Source: Kiritimatiellota bacterium B12222
GTDB taxonomy: Bacteria; Verrucomicrobiota; Kiritimatiellia; SS1-B-03-39; UBA6053
Assembly (NCBI GenBank): GCA_029719485.1
Contig: CP120722.1
Location: 2,976,001-3,040,000 of the forward strand
DNA length: 64,000 nt
Direction of reading: 5' to 3'
Of this stretch, positions 63,554-64,000 are shown one piece after another. Each line of letters begins with the position of its first letter. The first letter of the stretch is position 1. The notes under the pieces were generated by a model. The model was not told the origin of the DNA. It worked only from the letters and a program-made list of their open reading frames with translations, and made no database searches. The position numbers and the translations under genes were made by a program.

Positions 63554-64000
63554 ATGAAAAATATATACACCCGCAGCTTTTGGTTATGCACGATTTTGGG
63601 ACTCTTTGCGCTGACGGGATGTAATCCTCTCCCCCCGATTCCTACTGAACCTAAAGAGACCACGCCCATTATTGAAGTGCCCACCCCTACCCCAGTGCCA
63701 AGGCCTCAATCGACTCCCGTACCCGAAGAAAAAACTTGGAACTTGGATACAGACGGCAATGGCTTGTACGATCCCCGTGAACGAAAAGAATTGTTAGACT
63801 TATTTTTAACGGAGTGTCCTGAGCTACAACCCATTCTCAACCGTGCGGCTTTACCGGTGGCAAAGGCCGCCAATGAAGACTACCTTGATTTTGCCGATTA
63901 CAGCAGTGGGAAAGCGCTCGAGGAACGGAAAGATGAGTTGTTACCTCAACAAAATTTCGATCTCAATGCCGATGGGCAAGTAACCATTGCAGAACAGGCA
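63554..64000 (+). CDS. EF-hand lipoprotein (partial, runs off the window)
   Basis: An open frame of 149 codons that continues past the window end. The start (TILGLFALTGC) is a lipoprotein signal with lipobox LTGC. A proline-rich linker follows, then a calcium-binding loop DTDGNGLYDPRE (about 75-86) and a second DLNADGQVTIAE at the end. Such dockerin-like or EF-hand lipoproteins are common in this phylum. The function is unknown. Confidence 0.7.
   Translation, partial: MKNIYTRSFWLCTILGLFALTGCNPLPPIPTEPKETTPIIEVPTPTPVPRPQSTPVPEEKTWNLDTDGNGLYDPRERKELLDLFLTECPELQPILNRAALPVAKAANEDYLDFADYSSGKALEERKDELLPQQNFDLNADGQVTIAEQA

Overview
The window looks like a chromosomal segment of a member of the Verrucomicrobiota, probably class Opitutia. 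This is an inference from gene content: nine PEP-CTERM proteins, two autotransporter-type beta-strand-repeat PEP-CTERM proteins, short LacI-family regulators beside pectin-type sugar genes, a fused LplT-Aas protein, an ArsR-methyltransferase fusion beside ahcY, a RimK-like/GNAT pair, and a one-piece tmRNA with a tag ending in ENYALAA. No 16S rRNA is present to confirm it. No exosortase, CRISPR array, transposase or intact restriction system is visible.

Layout. 1-2200 is the end of a prophage or prophage remnant abutting the 3' end of a tRNA-Ser(TGA) gene. 2500-30850 is ordinary core genome: holA, a MarR regulator, a lipoprotein hydrolase, lplT-aas, an amino-acid binding protein, a GT2 glycosyltransferase, lgt, a YmdB phosphoesterase, xseA, an outer-membrane barrel, ahcY with its fused regulator, parB, a deaminase, the RimK-like/GNAT pair, rpsD, an ABC-2 exporter operon, Mrp, a DJ-1/PfpI protein and a long adenylate-kinase-like protein.

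31003-31357 is ssrA. A 4.95-kb integrated element is inserted at its 3' end, bounded by identical 25-bp att copies (31335-31359 and 36261-36285). It carries a tyrosine integrase, an AlpA-like DNA-binding protein, a second DNA-binding candidate, a DUF2971 protein, a small orphan gene and a HUH rolling-circle-type Rep protein. The att core lies inside the integrase reading frame. Excision would therefore replace the 137-residue tail now read from ssrA antisense with a 71-residue element-encoded tail that is stranded at the other end of the island.

36300-42000 is a plastic region: 93-bp and 12-bp tandem repeats, a GIY-YIG protein, a PEP-CTERM gene, a 30-codon relic of a type I restriction HsdR start behind a hairpin-rich stretch, and then seven small same-strand genes. 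Most of these seven have signal peptides or membrane segments, and they are separated by related imperfect palindromes, like an integron cassette array without a visible integrase. pnuC closes the region.

43000-63200 is a polysaccharide-use and surface region. It holds a TIM-barrel-like protein, a GH28 polygalacturonase, an oligogalacturonate-lyase-like propeller, a secondary FAD oxidoreductase, two LacI regulators, an AraC regulator and eight PEP-CTERM proteins. Three of the PEP-CTERM genes (58.4-61.9 kb) sit in tandemly duplicated units with a conserved leader and decaying copies of the 3' end of the araC gene. The window ends inside an EF-hand lipoprotein gene.
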